Origin: Hymenobacter puniceus
GTDB taxonomy: Bacteria > Bacteroidota > Bacteroidia > Cytophagales > Hymenobacteraceae
Length of the DNA stretch: 64,000 bases
Direction: 5' to 3'
Assembly: GCF_014333525.1 (NCBI RefSeq)
Contig: NZ_JACSCX010000001.1
Coordinates: 248,001-312,000 of the forward strand
A program made the position numbers and the translations under genes. Below, in pieces: positions 50,658-59,861 of the stretch. The notes under the pieces are model-generated. The model did no database searches. It was not told the DNA's origin and saw only the letters and a list, made by a program, of their open reading frames with translations. Every line of letters starts with the position of its first letter. Within the stretch, counting starts at the first letter, position 1.

Positions 50658-51407
50658 ATGCGCCTACTTGCTTTGCTGGCGGCTGCCCTGCTGCTCACGC
50701 TGTGTGCCCCGGCCTCTAATGCCCTCACGCCCGACCCGGGTTTCCGCCAGCAGCAGCTGCTCTTCGAGCGAGTCCGAACTGCCTATTCCCTGCACCAGGC
50801 TGCGCTGCACCAACTACTGCACCACAACGATATCCGGCCCGAGCGACTGGAGCTGTTTGTGCGGGCGTTTAAGGTGGGCCGGCGGGTGGAAGTATGGGGC
50901 CGCGAGCAGGGCATAGGCCAGTTTGTGCTGCTGCGCACCTACCGCCTGGCCGGCACCTCGGGCACGCTGGGTCCCAAGCGCCAGTCCGGCGACCGGCAGA
51001 TTCCGGAAGGCTTCTATTCCATAGACCGGTTCAACCCTAACAGCGAGTATCTGTTGTCGCTGGGGCTTGATTACCCCAACGCTGCCGACCGGCGCTATAC
51101 CGCGCCCGACCCTGGCGGCGACATTTTCCTGCACGGCTCCAACGTCACTATCGGCTGTTTGCCCATCACCGATATTTATATGCAGGAACTCTACGTACTG
51201 GCAGTGGAAGCCCGCGCCGCCGGACAGACGGATATTGCCGTTCACATTTTTCCGTTTGAAATGACGGCCGAAAATCTGGCGCGCCGCGTAGCCAGCCCGC
51301 ACCTGGCTTTCTGGCAGAGCTTGGCAGCCGGTTATCAGTATTTCGAGGACAACCGCCAGGTGCCGCACATGGACGTGGACGAGCAGGGAAGCTACGCGGT
51401 ACGCTAG
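50658..51407 (+). CDS. YkuD-type L,D-transpeptidase-like protein (YafK-like)
   Basis: The 249-residue exported protein has a signal peptide (MRLLALLAAALLLTLCAPAS, cut near NA). The YkuD signature is HGSNVTIGC with His159 and catalytic Cys167, preceded by RQIPEGFYSIDRFNPNS. L,D-transpeptidases crosslink peptidoglycan or attach and, in the YafK branch, detach lipoproteins from the wall. The sequence is nearest to the YafK-like group, so hydrolysis of lipoprotein crosslinks is as likely as crosslinking. It acts in the periplasm. It stands alone, 119 bases ahead of the HEIGH metalloprotease gene. Confidence 0.88.
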   Translation: MRLLALLAAALLLTLCAPASNALTPDPGFRQQQLLFERVRTAYSLHQAALHQLLHHNDIRPERLELFVRAFKVGRRVEVWGREQGIGQFVLLRTYRLAGTSGTLGPKRQSGDRQIPEGFYSIDRFNPNSEYLLSLGLDYPNAADRRYTAPDPGGDIFLHGSNVTIGCLPITDIYMQELYVLAVEARAAGQTDIAVHIFPFEMTAENLARRVASPHLAFWQSLAAGYQYFEDNRQVPHMDVDEQGSYAVR

Positions 51408-51526
51408 GGGCTTGTAGGTGCAAAGCGCTGCAGAATGCTCCACTTCTTTCAATCTGCTGGTAGTCTGCCGTATCGACTAATTACCTATATTACTCCATCG
51501 TTCCACAACCAAACCAACTGTAGCGC

Positions 51527-52318
51527 ATGAAAGCACCCGTAATTTTGACCGCCCTGGCCACGGCCGTACTACTGAGCGGCTGCTCCGACAAAGAGGCCGC
51601 CGTAAACCAGGCCCAGGACATCAGCGCCGACGCCCTGACGCAAATCCGGCAGCTCGGCTTTAGTGCTGAAAACGTGCAGCGCGACGAAGATGGCAACTAC
51701 CTGGTGGAAGGTGATATTGCACTCTCGCCAGCTGACCTGAACAACCGTGCGGCCGTGCAGCTGCTGCGTGTGGGCCAGGATGAGCAGTACCGCACCACCA
51801 ACACCGTCAGCGGTACACGCAACATTACCATCAGCGTGTCCAACCAACTGCCCAGCGCCTACGTCACGGCAATTGATGAAGTAGTGAACCGCTTCAACGC
51901 CGAAAACCTGCGCATTACCTTTTCGCGGGTAAGCTCGGGCGGCAACATCAGCATCGTGCGGGCCAGCGGCAGCTACCTGGCGTCGGCGGGCTTCCCCACC
52001 AGCGCCGGCGAGCCATTCAACCAAGTGAAAGTCAACTCGCGGGCCATTGGCACGGCCAACCCCACCACCTACATTGCCACCATCCTGGCCCACGAAATCG
52101 GCCACTGCATCGGCTTCCGCCACACCGACTACACAGACCGGAGCTACAGCTGCGGCGGCGCCACCTCCAATGAGGGCGCCAGCACCGTTGGCGCAGTGCT
52201 GATACCCGGCACGCCAGCCGGCCCCGACCCAAACTCGTGGATGCTGGCCTGCATCGGCAGCGGCCAGAACCGCCCGTTCAACGCCAACGACCGCACGGCC
52301 CTCGGCTACATCTACTAA
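51527..52318 (+). CDS. HEIGH-type zinc metalloprotease lipoprotein (M57 family)
   Basis: The 263-residue lipoprotein starts with a lipobox signal (TALATAVLLSGCSD). Its catalytic motif is HEIGHCIGFRH (residues 189-199), followed by TDYTDRSYSC. The HEIGH string is the name-giving signature of the M57 dual-action metallopeptidase group, a metzincin-like zinc site. The N-terminal region (residues 25-110) is a beta-rich prodomain-like segment with VSGTRNITISVSNQLPSAY. It is likely tethered to a membrane and exposed outside the cytoplasm. Substrate unknown. Codon use fits the region. Confidence 0.85.
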   Translation: MKAPVILTALATAVLLSGCSDKEAAVNQAQDISADALTQIRQLGFSAENVQRDEDGNYLVEGDIALSPADLNNRAAVQLLRVGQDEQYRTTNTVSGTRNITISVSNQLPSAYVTAIDEVVNRFNAENLRITFSRVSSGGNISIVRASGSYLASAGFPTSAGEPFNQVKVNSRAIGTANPTTYIATILAHEIGHCIGFRHTDYTDRSYSCGGATSNEGASTVGAVLIPGTPAGPDPNSWMLACIGSGQNRPFNANDRTALGYIY

Positions 52319-52410
52319 ACGCATAGTACTGCCTTCGTTGCCCCAAACCAGTGCGGGGCCGTACCTTGCCAGCGCCGACGCGGATTTGCCCGCGTCGGCG
52401 CTGTTGCGTT

Positions 52411-52953
52411 ATGCCTGATTTCCCGATTCCTAAAATTCTGCGCGACTCGGCCGTGCTAGTGCCTGTTTTCCGCGACGCCGCCGGCCAGCTGCAGCTGGTG
52501 ATGGTGCGCCGCAGCAACTTTGGGGTGCACGGCGGGCAGCTGGCGTTTCCGGGTGGCAAGCCCGAGCCCACCGACGGCTCGTTGCTGGCCACGGCTCTGC
52601 GAGAGGCCGAAGAGGAAGTAGGGCTGCCCGCCGCCAACGTAGACATTCTGGCGACGCTGCCTACGGTAGCCATTCCTACCGGCTTCCGCATTTCGCCATT
52701 TCTGGGGGGCATCCGGCGGCCCGAAACCTGGCAGTGGCAGACCCGCGAGATTGAGGAAGTGCTGGAAATTCCGCTGCTGCACCTTGCTGATGCCGCCAAC
52801 CACTTCGAGGAGACGTGGCAGCTAGCTGGCTGGCCTGGCCCGCAGCGCGTGCCCTTCTACCGCGTAGAAAGCAGTGTACCGCTGTGGGGTGCCAGCTACC
52901 GCATTCTGCAGCCCTTGCTCCCACGCCTGCTGGCCGGCGAGTGGAACATTTGA
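52411..52953 (+). CDS. Nudix hydrolase, CoA-pyrophosphatase-like
   Basis: The 180-residue protein has the Nudix fold. The family signature VRRSNFGVHGGQLAFPGGK (about 32-50) matches the UPF0035/CoA-pyrophosphatase signature, and the Nudix box reads GGKPEPTDGSLLATALREAE then EEVGL, with metal-binding Glu residues present. Homologues hydrolyse CoA to phosphopantetheine and 3',5'-ADP, or act on related nucleotides. The start at 52411 is the methionine of MPDFPIPKILRD; the upstream open frame carries no family similarity. No neighbours suggest a pathway. Confidence 0.87.
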   Translation: MPDFPIPKILRDSAVLVPVFRDAAGQLQLVMVRRSNFGVHGGQLAFPGGKPEPTDGSLLATALREAEEEVGLPAANVDILATLPTVAIPTGFRISPFLGGIRRPETWQWQTREIEEVLEIPLLHLADAANHFEETWQLAGWPGPQRVPFYRVESSVPLWGASYRILQPLLPRLLAGEWNI

Positions 52954-53001
52954 TTTCTGAGTTCTGAGCTGATACAGTGATAGGCACCGAAGCTGAGCGG
53001 C

Positions 53002-53101
53002 ATTCCGAGCGTAGGCAAAGCCGCAGTCAAGGAATTTTGCTAGCGTAGCAATCAACGGCACCACAACGTCAGCACGCAGGATTCCTCGATACGCTCCGAA
53101 T
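53002..53101. repeat. Degenerate GCATTCCGAG palindromic repeat
   Basis: ATTCCGAGCGTA (53002-53013) pairs with TACGCTCCGAAT (53090-53101) with one mismatch, and an inner AAGGAAT (53029-53035) meets ATTCCT (53081-53086). This looks like a decayed member of the GTCATTC family at 32865. Confidence 0.55.
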
Positions 53102-53218
53102 AACGTTCGACGTTGTAGTCTCGCGCTTTTCACCTCATTACGCCATCCTTTCATCACCTAACATATTCTGGCACGAAATTGCATTTCACTGCATCCTATG
53201 ACGATTACCACCACTTCC

Positions 53219-54316
53219 ATGAAACGTCTTTTGCTGCTGCCGATACTAACGCTGCTGTTTTCGGGTACAGCCCAGGCCCAGCGCGAACAATCCATCTGGC
53301 TGTTTGGCCAGCAGGCGGGCCTCACGTTTCCGGCCGATGGCGGCGCGCCCACGCCCCTGCTCACCAGCAAAATGACCACCTACGAGGGCTCGGCCGTGGC
53401 CACCAACGCGCAGGGGCAGTTGCTGTTTTACACCAACGGTGAAAACGTTTTCAACCGTCAGCACACCATCATGCCCAACGGCCGCAAGCTCACGGGCTCC
53501 AGCGCCAGCACCCAGAGCGCCCTCATCGTGCCCGATCCGGGCAGCGGCAACGTGTTCTACCTATTTACGGTAGGTGCCCAGGGTGGCAAAGAAGGCCTGC
53601 GCTACTCGGTGGTAGACATGACCCGCGACAACGGCCTCGGCGACGTGCCGCGCGCCAACATCCTGCTCGTTTCGCCAGTAGCAGAGAAGCTTACCGCCGT
53701 GCGCCACCAAAACGGCCGCGACGTGTGGGTGGTGGCGCACCGCTGGAACTCCAATGCCTTTGTCAGCTACCTCGTGACGGCCGATGGCGTGCAGGGCAAG
53801 CCCATTTTGAGCAACGTAGGCGGCACGCACTCCGGCCCGGGCCGCAATGCCATTGGGGCCATGAAATTCTCGCCCGATGGCCGTAAGATAGCCGTAGCCA
53901 TGTGGCGCGAAGCCAACCGCTACGAGGTGTTCGACTTTGACCGCAGCACCGGGCTGGTGAAGAACCCGAAGGTGTTTTCACCTTACCCCGAAGCTTACGG
54001 TATTGAGTTTTCGCCGGATGGCAGCAAGCTCTATGGCTCCAGCAACGGCGAAGGCGGCGGCCAGGCTCAGATTTTTCAGTTTGATTTGAAGACCGGCAAA
54101 GCCACTGTCGTTGGCAAGTCGGCGAACCGTAAAGTGGGCCAGCTGCAACGCGCGCCGGATGGCAAAATCTATGTGGCCCGCGAAGACAACCCTTTTTTGG
54201 GCATCATTGAAAATCCCAACGCCGACGCCGCCAGATACGTGGATGATGGCCTGAAGCTAGGCGGCCGCCGCAGCAAGCTGGGCCTCCCCAATTTCATCAC
54301 GGAGCCCGGGAAGTAA
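53219..54316 (+). CDS. Exported beta-propeller protein
   Basis: The 365-residue protein has a signal peptide (MKRLLLLPILTLLFSGTAQA, cut before QREQS). The rest is a WD40-like beta-propeller: repeats such as GSAVATNAQGQLLFYTNGEN, MKFSPDGRKIAVAMWREA and GIEFSPDGSKLYGSSNGEGG. It resembles the N-terminal propeller found in type IX-secreted or gliding-related Bacteroidota proteins, but no C-terminal sorting domain follows; the protein stops after FITEPGK. The methionine at 53219 was preferred over an ATG seven codons upstream. It ends at a GTCATGC-type bidirectional terminator. Confidence 0.8.
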   Translation: MKRLLLLPILTLLFSGTAQAQREQSIWLFGQQAGLTFPADGGAPTPLLTSKMTTYEGSAVATNAQGQLLFYTNGENVFNRQHTIMPNGRKLTGSSASTQSALIVPDPGSGNVFYLFTVGAQGGKEGLRYSVVDMTRDNGLGDVPRANILLVSPVAEKLTAVRHQNGRDVWVVAHRWNSNAFVSYLVTADGVQGKPILSNVGGTHSGPGRNAIGAMKFSPDGRKIAVAMWREANRYEVFDFDRSTGLVKNPKVFSPYPEAYGIEFSPDGSKLYGSSNGEGGGQAQIFQFDLKTGKATVVGKSANRKVGQLQRAPDGKIYVAREDNPFLGIIENPNADAARYVDDGLKLGGRRSKLGLPNFITEPGK

Positions 54317-54321
54317 GAATT

Positions 54322-54364
54322 GAAAGACCGTCATGCTTCGCTGCGCTCTGCATGACGGTCTTTC
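54322..54364. terminator. GTCATGC-type palindrome acting as bidirectional terminator
   Basis: GAAAGACCGTCATGC (54322-54336) pairs perfectly with 54350-54364 around a 13-base loop, between two convergent genes (6 and 10 bases from their stop codons), followed by TTTTTC. Nearly identical to the element at 43739. Confidence 0.85.
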
Positions 54365-54374
54365 TTTTTCCAGC

Positions 54375-55784
54375 CTACTGAATCTTCCCAAATTTAAACC
54401 GCAGAAACCCCGTAGCCACGGAGATATACGGGTTTTCGGAAGCCAATAGCCCTACCACGTCGCGGGTACTGATGCCGGCATCGTAGACGGAGGTGGCAAT
54501 GGTGAAACCTAGTGGCAAGCTTAGGCCGTAGCCGGCGCCACCTGTCACGCCGCTGCTCAGCCGCAGCCAGCTTAGCGGCTTGTAATCAACGCCTACGCCA
54601 ACGAAAGGCGACGTGAGGTTGCCAGCCACGTTATTGAGCGGCAAGGTCACGTCGAGGCCGGTCTCAAAGAACTCGCTGACGCGGAAGCCGGCGCCGGCGC
54701 GCAGTTTGGCCGGCAAACTGGCCTTGCTCTCTAGCCCGGTCTGGTACTGAAACAGGCTGTCGGTGCCGGAGGCGAAGATTTCGGTGGCTTCCTTAATAAA
54801 GTTGTAGCTGCCGATGCCCGCCGACTTCAGCCGCTTGAGCTTTTGGTCGTTGGCTGTGAGCAGGTTGCCGTCCCAAGTCATGCTGCCCAGGTCCGTGACG
54901 GCCAAGCCCAGGCGCAATGACTTGCCCACCTCGGCCGCCACGCCCACATCGAAGCCGTTGCCTTTGCCCACCGGCTGCAGGCCGCTGGTGCGGGCCATGA
55001 AGTTGAAGCTGGGATTGGCAGCCAGATTGCCGTAGTCGATGTTAAACACCGGCGACAACGAGCTGTAGCCCTGCACGTCGCCGGGCTGCACGCGCACATC
55101 CAGAATCCCGATGCCCTGAATGTAGCGGTAGCCCGCCCCCGCCGACAGCTGAAACAGCGGCAAGTCAATCAGGCGCTGGCCGAACGCCACATTGAACTCA
55201 CTGGTGGCGGCAAACTGCATTTCGGTGCCCGCCAATGCCTCCGAAACCAGCGGAATATTGCTGGCGCTGGCGTTGGCATAAATCGGCGCATCCTTCCCCA
55301 GAAACAATAGCTCGGCCGCGTTTTGGTTGAGGCCGACGTGGCCGGCGGTGCGCAAACGGTGGCTCACGGCAATACCGCCCAGGCCGGGCAGCTGCACGGC
55401 CAAACCTACCGTGGTGATGTCGGCGTTGAGGTTGGCGGCATTGTCGGAGGTGAATGCCTGGGCCAGGCTGCGCTTTTCAGCAGGCGTCAGCTCATCGTTG
55501 GTGTTGTAAACAAACTTGCGCAGCTGGTCGCGCGTGAGCGACTGGGAGCTGACGCCCACTCCGGCCTCACCGATGGTGAAAGCCACGCGCGAGCCGCCCA
55601 CCCGGCCCAGGTTGGCCGGATTGATGCCGATGGCCTGGTAGTCGGTGGCGAAGGTGGTGCTGACGCCGCCGCGGCCAGTGGCCGTGAAGTTGCTGAGCTC
55701 GTTCTGGGCGTGCAGCGGCGCCGCGGCGGCCAGCATCAGCAGCGCCGTTGTCAGGAGAGAAGTAAAGTTCCGGTTCACGGGCAA
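54375..55784 (-). CDS. DUF5723 family outer membrane protein
   Basis: The 469-residue exported protein has a signal peptide (FTSLLTTALLMLAAAAPLHA, cut before QNELS) and then many amphipathic beta-strands. NPANLG near residue 56 and regular beta-hairpins ending in the C-terminal FLRFKFGKIQ indicate an outer-membrane barrel of the DUF5723 type, related in style to PorV/FadL-like proteins. Function unknown. A perfect TAnnTTTG element lies 57 bases upstream (55841-55848). Divergent from meaB. Confidence 0.82.
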   Translation of the reverse strand: MPVNRNFTSLLTTALLMLAAAAPLHAQNELSNFTATGRGGVSTTFATDYQAIGINPANLGRVGGSRVAFTIGEAGVGVSSQSLTRDQLRKFVYNTNDELTPAEKRSLAQAFTSDNAANLNADITTVGLAVQLPGLGGIAVSHRLRTAGHVGLNQNAAELLFLGKDAPIYANASASNIPLVSEALAGTEMQFAATSEFNVAFGQRLIDLPLFQLSAGAGYRYIQGIGILDVRVQPGDVQGYSSLSPVFNIDYGNLAANPSFNFMARTSGLQPVGKGNGFDVGVAAEVGKSLRLGLAVTDLGSMTWDGNLLTANDQKLKRLKSAGIGSYNFIKEATEIFASGTDSLFQYQTGLESKASLPAKLRAGAGFRVSEFFETGLDVTLPLNNVAGNLTSPFVGVGVDYKPLSWLRLSSGVTGGAGYGLSLPLGFTIATSVYDAGISTRDVVGLLASENPYISVATGFLRFKFGKIQ

Positions 55785-55840
55785 AGTAGTTTAGAGAGCT
55801 AGCGCCTGACGCCCGCCATAAGTAGGGCGCGAAAGTTGGT

Positions 55841-55848
55841 CAAATGTA
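55841..55848 (-). promoter_or_regulatory. Putative -7 element for the DUF5723 gene
   Basis: Minus-strand TACATTTG, a full match to TAnnTTTG, 57 bases before the start codon. No -33 TTG was seen at the expected spacing. Confidence 0.45.
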
Positions 55849-55923
55849 CCATTATGGGGTAGTTTGCGCGTAGTTTACTATACCAGCGGCCAATTTTCCC
55901 CGGTCAACTCTGTTTCTGCCCCG

Positions 55924-56901
55924 ATGGCCAAGCGCTTTTCCGTTTCCGAATACGCCGACGGCATCCTCTCCGGCAACCGCGTCACACTCAGCCGCGCCAT
56001 CACGCTGGTAGAAAGCACCCTGCCCACCGACCAGGCGCTGGCCCAGCAGGTGCTGGACGTGGTACTGCCGCACGCCGGCCGCTCGGTACGGGTGGGCATT
56101 ACGGGCGTGCCGGGCGTGGGCAAAAGCACGTTTATCGAGGCCCTGGGGCTGCACTTGGTGCGCGAGCAGGGCAAGCGGCTGGCAGTATTGGCCGTAGACC
56201 CCAGCTCCCAGCGCGGCGGCGGCAGTATCCTCGGCGACAAAACCCGCATGAATGAGCTGGCCGCGCACCCACAAGCCTATATCCGGCCCTCACCAGCGGG
56301 CCGCAGCCTGGGCGGCGTTACCAAGAGCACCCGCGAGGCACTGGTGCTTTGCGAAGCAGCGGGCCACGACGTCATCTTTGTGGAAACCGTGGGTGTGGGC
56401 CAGAGCGAAACGGCCGTGCACGGCATGGTGGACTTCTTTCTGCTGCTGATGCTGGCCGGGGCCGGCGACGAGCTGCAGGGCATCAAGAAAGGCATTATGG
56501 AAATGGCCGACGCCGTGACCATCACCAAGGCCGACGGTGGCAACGAGCTGGCCGCCCGCCGTGCCCGCGCCGAGTACCAGAACGCACTGCACCTCTACCC
56601 GCTCGCGCCCAGCCAGTGGAGCCCCGTCGTCACGACTAGCTCGGCCGTGACGGGACAGGGCGTGCCGGAGGTGTGGGAAGTGGTACAGCGCTACGTGCAG
56701 CAGACCCAGGAAAGCAACTACTTCCAGCGCCGCCGCCAGGAGCAAAACCTGCACTGGCTCCACGAAACCATCCGTGAAACCCTGGAAACTCGCTTCTACC
56801 AGCGGCCCGAAGTGGCGCAGCGTCTCACGCAGATAGAGCAGCAGGTGATGGACGGCCGCAAATCAGCCTTCGGAGCAGCCGAGGAGTTGTTGGGCTTGTA
56901 G
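55924..56901 (+). CDS. meaB: Methylmalonyl-CoA mutase-associated GTPase MeaB
   Basis: MeaB is the G3E-type P-loop GTPase chaperone that loads and protects the adenosylcobalamin cofactor of methylmalonyl-CoA mutase. The 325-residue protein has Walker A GVPGVGKST (61-69), the switch region VDPSSQRGGGSILGDKTRM, DVIFVETVGVGQSE and the TKADGG base-binding motif. The start at 55924 (MAKRFSVSEYADG) was preferred over an upstream start. It is located 14 kb from mutB, not in the same operon, but the pair mutAB/meaB completes the mutase system. A hairpin follows it before the convergent DUF5916 gene. Confidence 0.96.
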   Translation: MAKRFSVSEYADGILSGNRVTLSRAITLVESTLPTDQALAQQVLDVVLPHAGRSVRVGITGVPGVGKSTFIEALGLHLVREQGKRLAVLAVDPSSQRGGGSILGDKTRMNELAAHPQAYIRPSPAGRSLGGVTKSTREALVLCEAAGHDVIFVETVGVGQSETAVHGMVDFFLLLMLAGAGDELQGIKKGIMEMADAVTITKADGGNELAARRARAEYQNALHLYPLAPSQWSPVVTTSSAVTGQGVPEVWEVVQRYVQQTQESNYFQRRRQEQNLHWLHETIRETLETRFYQRPEVAQRLTQIEQQVMDGRKSAFGAAEELLGL

Positions 56902-56906
56902 CGCAA

Positions 56907-56977
56907 AAAATCCGGTTTGCAACGGGTCGGGTTTGCGTAGCATAACTACAGCCCTGCCTCGGCACAAACCGGATTTT
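56907..56977. terminator. Long-loop inverted repeat after meaB
   Basis: AAAATCCGGTTTG (56907-56919) pairs perfectly with CAAACCGGATTTT (56965-56977) around a 45-base loop, between convergent meaB and the DUF5916 gene. The long loop makes terminator function less certain. Confidence 0.6.
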
Positions 56978-56997
56978 CGCACCTTCATCAGCTGTTG

Positions 56998-59595
56998 CTA
57001 CCCGCGTTTGGGCTTGAGCATCAGGTAATCCAGGAAATACAGAATTTTGATGCTGACGTTGTTGTTGTGCGGCGTGTTGATGGTATTGCTCAGGTTGTCG
57101 AAGTAGAGTGGGGTGGCTTCGTTTGCTTGCAGGAAATTGGTGCCGGCGTTTTTCCAGACGATACTCACCTGCGAGCCGGGCGCAAACCACCACGAGTACA
57201 CGGCATCCACGTTGAAGGCATTGTAGGTATTGTCGCGGTTGCGGCGGTAGTCGACAAGCTGCTCCTGGCCATCGGGGCGGAGCTGTGCGAAATCCTGGTA
57301 GCGCACAGTACTGGTATAGTGGCGCGTGCGCACCGTCAAGGACATACGGTTGGTGAACGTGTAGCCCACCGACAACACATTCGACACCGTAACTACCTGC
57401 CGGCGGCCCAGCAGCACGTCTTTCGGCGCTAAGCCCAGGGCCACGTTGCCGCCCAGCTGCCGAATGATGGCTGAGTCGAGCGGCTCACTGCTGCTGAGGC
57501 CGCCATTCACGTAGCCAATCTGGTTTCGGTTTTGCTCCCAGTCTACGCTGTACCGGAAATTAAGCTTATTGTTGACCCGGTAACGCGGCGACAACGACAA
57601 CGAATAGCTGGCCCGCCGTGGGCGGTCCAGCCGCTCATCTTCTACATGCTGTCGGGTGCCCCCACTCAGGTCCCAGGCCAGCTTCTTCCGATAGTCCGTA
57701 GACACATAGGCGCTGAAGCCGGCCCGGCTTGGCACCCGCACGTAGTATTTGCCCAATGGAAACGTGCGCGGCTCGTAGAAGTCATTGCGCGCCGGGTCGA
57801 TTCTCACGTCAAATCCCGTGGTGATGAAGCTCTTCGTGAAGGTAGTTTGTGTGCCTCCGGCAATGCTGACGTCTTGGTAGCGTGTGGGCCGATACAGGAG
57901 CGAATGGTTGATGTTAAACCAGTTATACAGGTTATTGACTTTCCAGAACGGCTTGTACTTGTTGTAATTGGCGTACAGCCCCTGCGAGATATTGTTGTTG
58001 CCAAACAGGATGCCCAAGTCGTTGGGATTGTAGTGGTCGGACTCGATGCCGTGGTTGATACCCCAGGTAAAAGCGCCACTGATCTTGCCAAATCCTACCT
58101 GATACTTATAGCCATTCTGGTCGTCAATCTGTCTATCGGAGCCGAACTCCGTACCGCGGCGGCGCGAGTATACCAGGCGGCCATCCACAGCGTAGGAATT
58201 TTTCTTGTTGGCCATTCGAAACAGCCCGCCGGTCACGTTGGCGTCGTAGGTGCTGCCTGCCCGCGTGACGTTGGTGTTGATCAGCGAAACGAAGGAGTTG
58301 TTTTTGAGACTTTGGTCCAGCACCAGAATACTGTAGTTGCTGAACGGCTGCGTCAATACCTCGCGCTCCTCACCGCTTTCCGTGTTGCGCACGGTGGCAT
58401 ACACATCATTGCTGAGCGCATTAAACACCCCAACACCCAGGCCTTTGTTGGTCCGCCCCGATACTTTGGTGGCATTCAGCAGCCGCGTTTCCGACGGATT
58501 TTTCACGAGCTGCTCTTTGTCACTCATGGCCACATCGTAAAAGCCAATGGGCGTAGCGCCAACCCGGCGCGAATAGAACAGATTGCCTTTGGTAAACAGC
58601 TCGGTGCCCTCCGTAAAGAACTGGCGGTTTTCGTTGAACTGCACCTCAAACGGCGAGAGGTTGAGCACCTGGTTGTCGCTCTGCACCTGCCCAAAGTCGG
58701 GCACGAGCGTGGCATCCAGCGTGAAGCTTTCGTTGATGCCCCACTTAATATCGGCACCGCCGTTGAAGCTGGTGGTAGTAGGGCGGGCGCCGTTTTCGCT
58801 GAGCGGGTTATGGTTGACGTAGCTGGAAATGTAGGGCGTAAGCGAAAGGCGCAGCGGCGGCTTCACGTCGCGCACACCGGTGAGGGTGCCCCACTGGTTC
58901 ACGAAGCCATCCACGGCGGGCTTCACCTCGTTCCAGAAAAAAGCCTGGTTGTCTTTTTTGCGCTGCCGCATGAAGTTCAGGCCCCACAGCTGCTCGGGCA
59001 GATTGCCGAAGCGAATGGCCGAGTACGGAATGCGCATTTCCGCAATCCAGTCGGTGCCGCGGATGCTGGTGCGCGAGTCCCACACGGCATTCCAGTTGAA
59101 GTCTTCGCCCCCGGCCGGCGAGTAACGGGCATCCATCTGCACGCCGCCCGTCGTCACGAAAAAGCCGTAGCCATTGAGTTTGTCCTGGTAGGTATCGAGA
59201 AAAATGCCAAAAAAATCAGTGTTGCCGAAGTTGTCGCGCGGGGTTAGCTCCCGCAGGATGGAGTCGGCGCTGATATCGTGCATAACGGCCCCGATGTAGA
59301 GGTTGGCGTCGTCGTAGAGGATGCGTACTTCGGTGGGGTGCTTTTCGGGTGGGCCGGGGTTGGGGCGGTTCTGAATGAACTGCGTAGCTACTGGCGCCTG
59401 CTGCCACACGGCTTCATCGAGCACGCCATCCAGCTTGATTCCTTCGGTAATCCGGACCGCCTGCAGCTGCTTTTTGGGGGCCAGCGTTGTGGCCGTCACG
59501 GGCGTGGCAGCTGGAGTTTGTTGGGCAAAGGCCTTCCCGCCTAGCAGCATATAGCTTATCAGCAGGAAAAATAAGAACACACGAAGGCGCATCAC
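56998..59595 (-). CDS. DUF5916 protein with N-terminal CBM9-like domain and outer-membrane barrel
   Basis: The 865-residue exported protein has a signal peptide (RVFLFFLLISYMLLGGKAFA). A CBM9-like carbohydrate-binding-type domain follows (about 45-235, EGIKLDGVLDEAVWQQA, FFGIFLDTYQDKLNGY, WNAVWDSRTSIRGTDW, WIAEMRIPYSAIRFG), then a long DUF5916 beta-barrel (about 250-865) with typical aromatic strand ends and PDFGQVQSDNQVLNLSPF. The family is common in Bacteroidota and Xanthomonadota; no ligand or transport function is established. It is the largest gene of this block and is transcribed alone, with a hairpin between it and the preceding M56 gene. Confidence 0.87.
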   Translation of the reverse strand: MMRLRVFLFFLLISYMLLGGKAFAQQTPAATPVTATTLAPKKQLQAVRITEGIKLDGVLDEAVWQQAPVATQFIQNRPNPGPPEKHPTEVRILYDDANLYIGAVMHDISADSILRELTPRDNFGNTDFFGIFLDTYQDKLNGYGFFVTTGGVQMDARYSPAGGEDFNWNAVWDSRTSIRGTDWIAEMRIPYSAIRFGNLPEQLWGLNFMRQRKKDNQAFFWNEVKPAVDGFVNQWGTLTGVRDVKPPLRLSLTPYISSYVNHNPLSENGARPTTTSFNGGADIKWGINESFTLDATLVPDFGQVQSDNQVLNLSPFEVQFNENRQFFTEGTELFTKGNLFYSRRVGATPIGFYDVAMSDKEQLVKNPSETRLLNATKVSGRTNKGLGVGVFNALSNDVYATVRNTESGEEREVLTQPFSNYSILVLDQSLKNNSFVSLINTNVTRAGSTYDANVTGGLFRMANKKNSYAVDGRLVYSRRRGTEFGSDRQIDDQNGYKYQVGFGKISGAFTWGINHGIESDHYNPNDLGILFGNNNISQGLYANYNKYKPFWKVNNLYNWFNINHSLLYRPTRYQDVSIAGGTQTTFTKSFITTGFDVRIDPARNDFYEPRTFPLGKYYVRVPSRAGFSAYVSTDYRKKLAWDLSGGTRQHVEDERLDRPRRASYSLSLSPRYRVNNKLNFRYSVDWEQNRNQIGYVNGGLSSSEPLDSAIIRQLGGNVALGLAPKDVLLGRRQVVTVSNVLSVGYTFTNRMSLTVRTRHYTSTVRYQDFAQLRPDGQEQLVDYRRNRDNTYNAFNVDAVYSWWFAPGSQVSIVWKNAGTNFLQANEATPLYFDNLSNTINTPHNNNVSIKILYFLDYLMLKPKRG

Positions 59596-59816
59596 GATAG
59601 AATGATGGAGGAGAAGTAAATCAAACGGTGGAAATCAGAGGGAAACGCACGGTGCGTGGCGTGGCATAACTAGCGCACCAAGCTTAAAACGGGGGCAGGC
59701 CAGGCAGTGTCCTGACTGGTTTGGGCAATAGATGCTGCCCGGCTGACAACCGTTGCTTGAACTGAATATTTGTTTTTGATACTATACCGCTACTATACCA
59801 CAAGCCGTGAAGCAAA

Positions 59817-59842
59817 CCGGCCACCGTTGCAGCGGTGGCCGG
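59817..59842 (-). terminator. Hairpin downstream of the M56 gene
   Basis: CCGGCCACCG (59817-59826) and CGGTGGCCGG (59833-59842) form a perfect 10-base-pair stem with a 6-base loop. It lies 20 bases after the M56 stop codon and is followed on the minus strand by TTTGCTT. Confidence 0.65.
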
Positions 59843-59861
59843 CTTATCTTATCTCTGTGGC

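Noticed and set aside
57532-59247. Plus-strand open frame of 571 codons
   Set aside because: It lies antisense to the DUF5916 gene, has no domain similarity, and is explained by the GC-rich codon use of the real gene.
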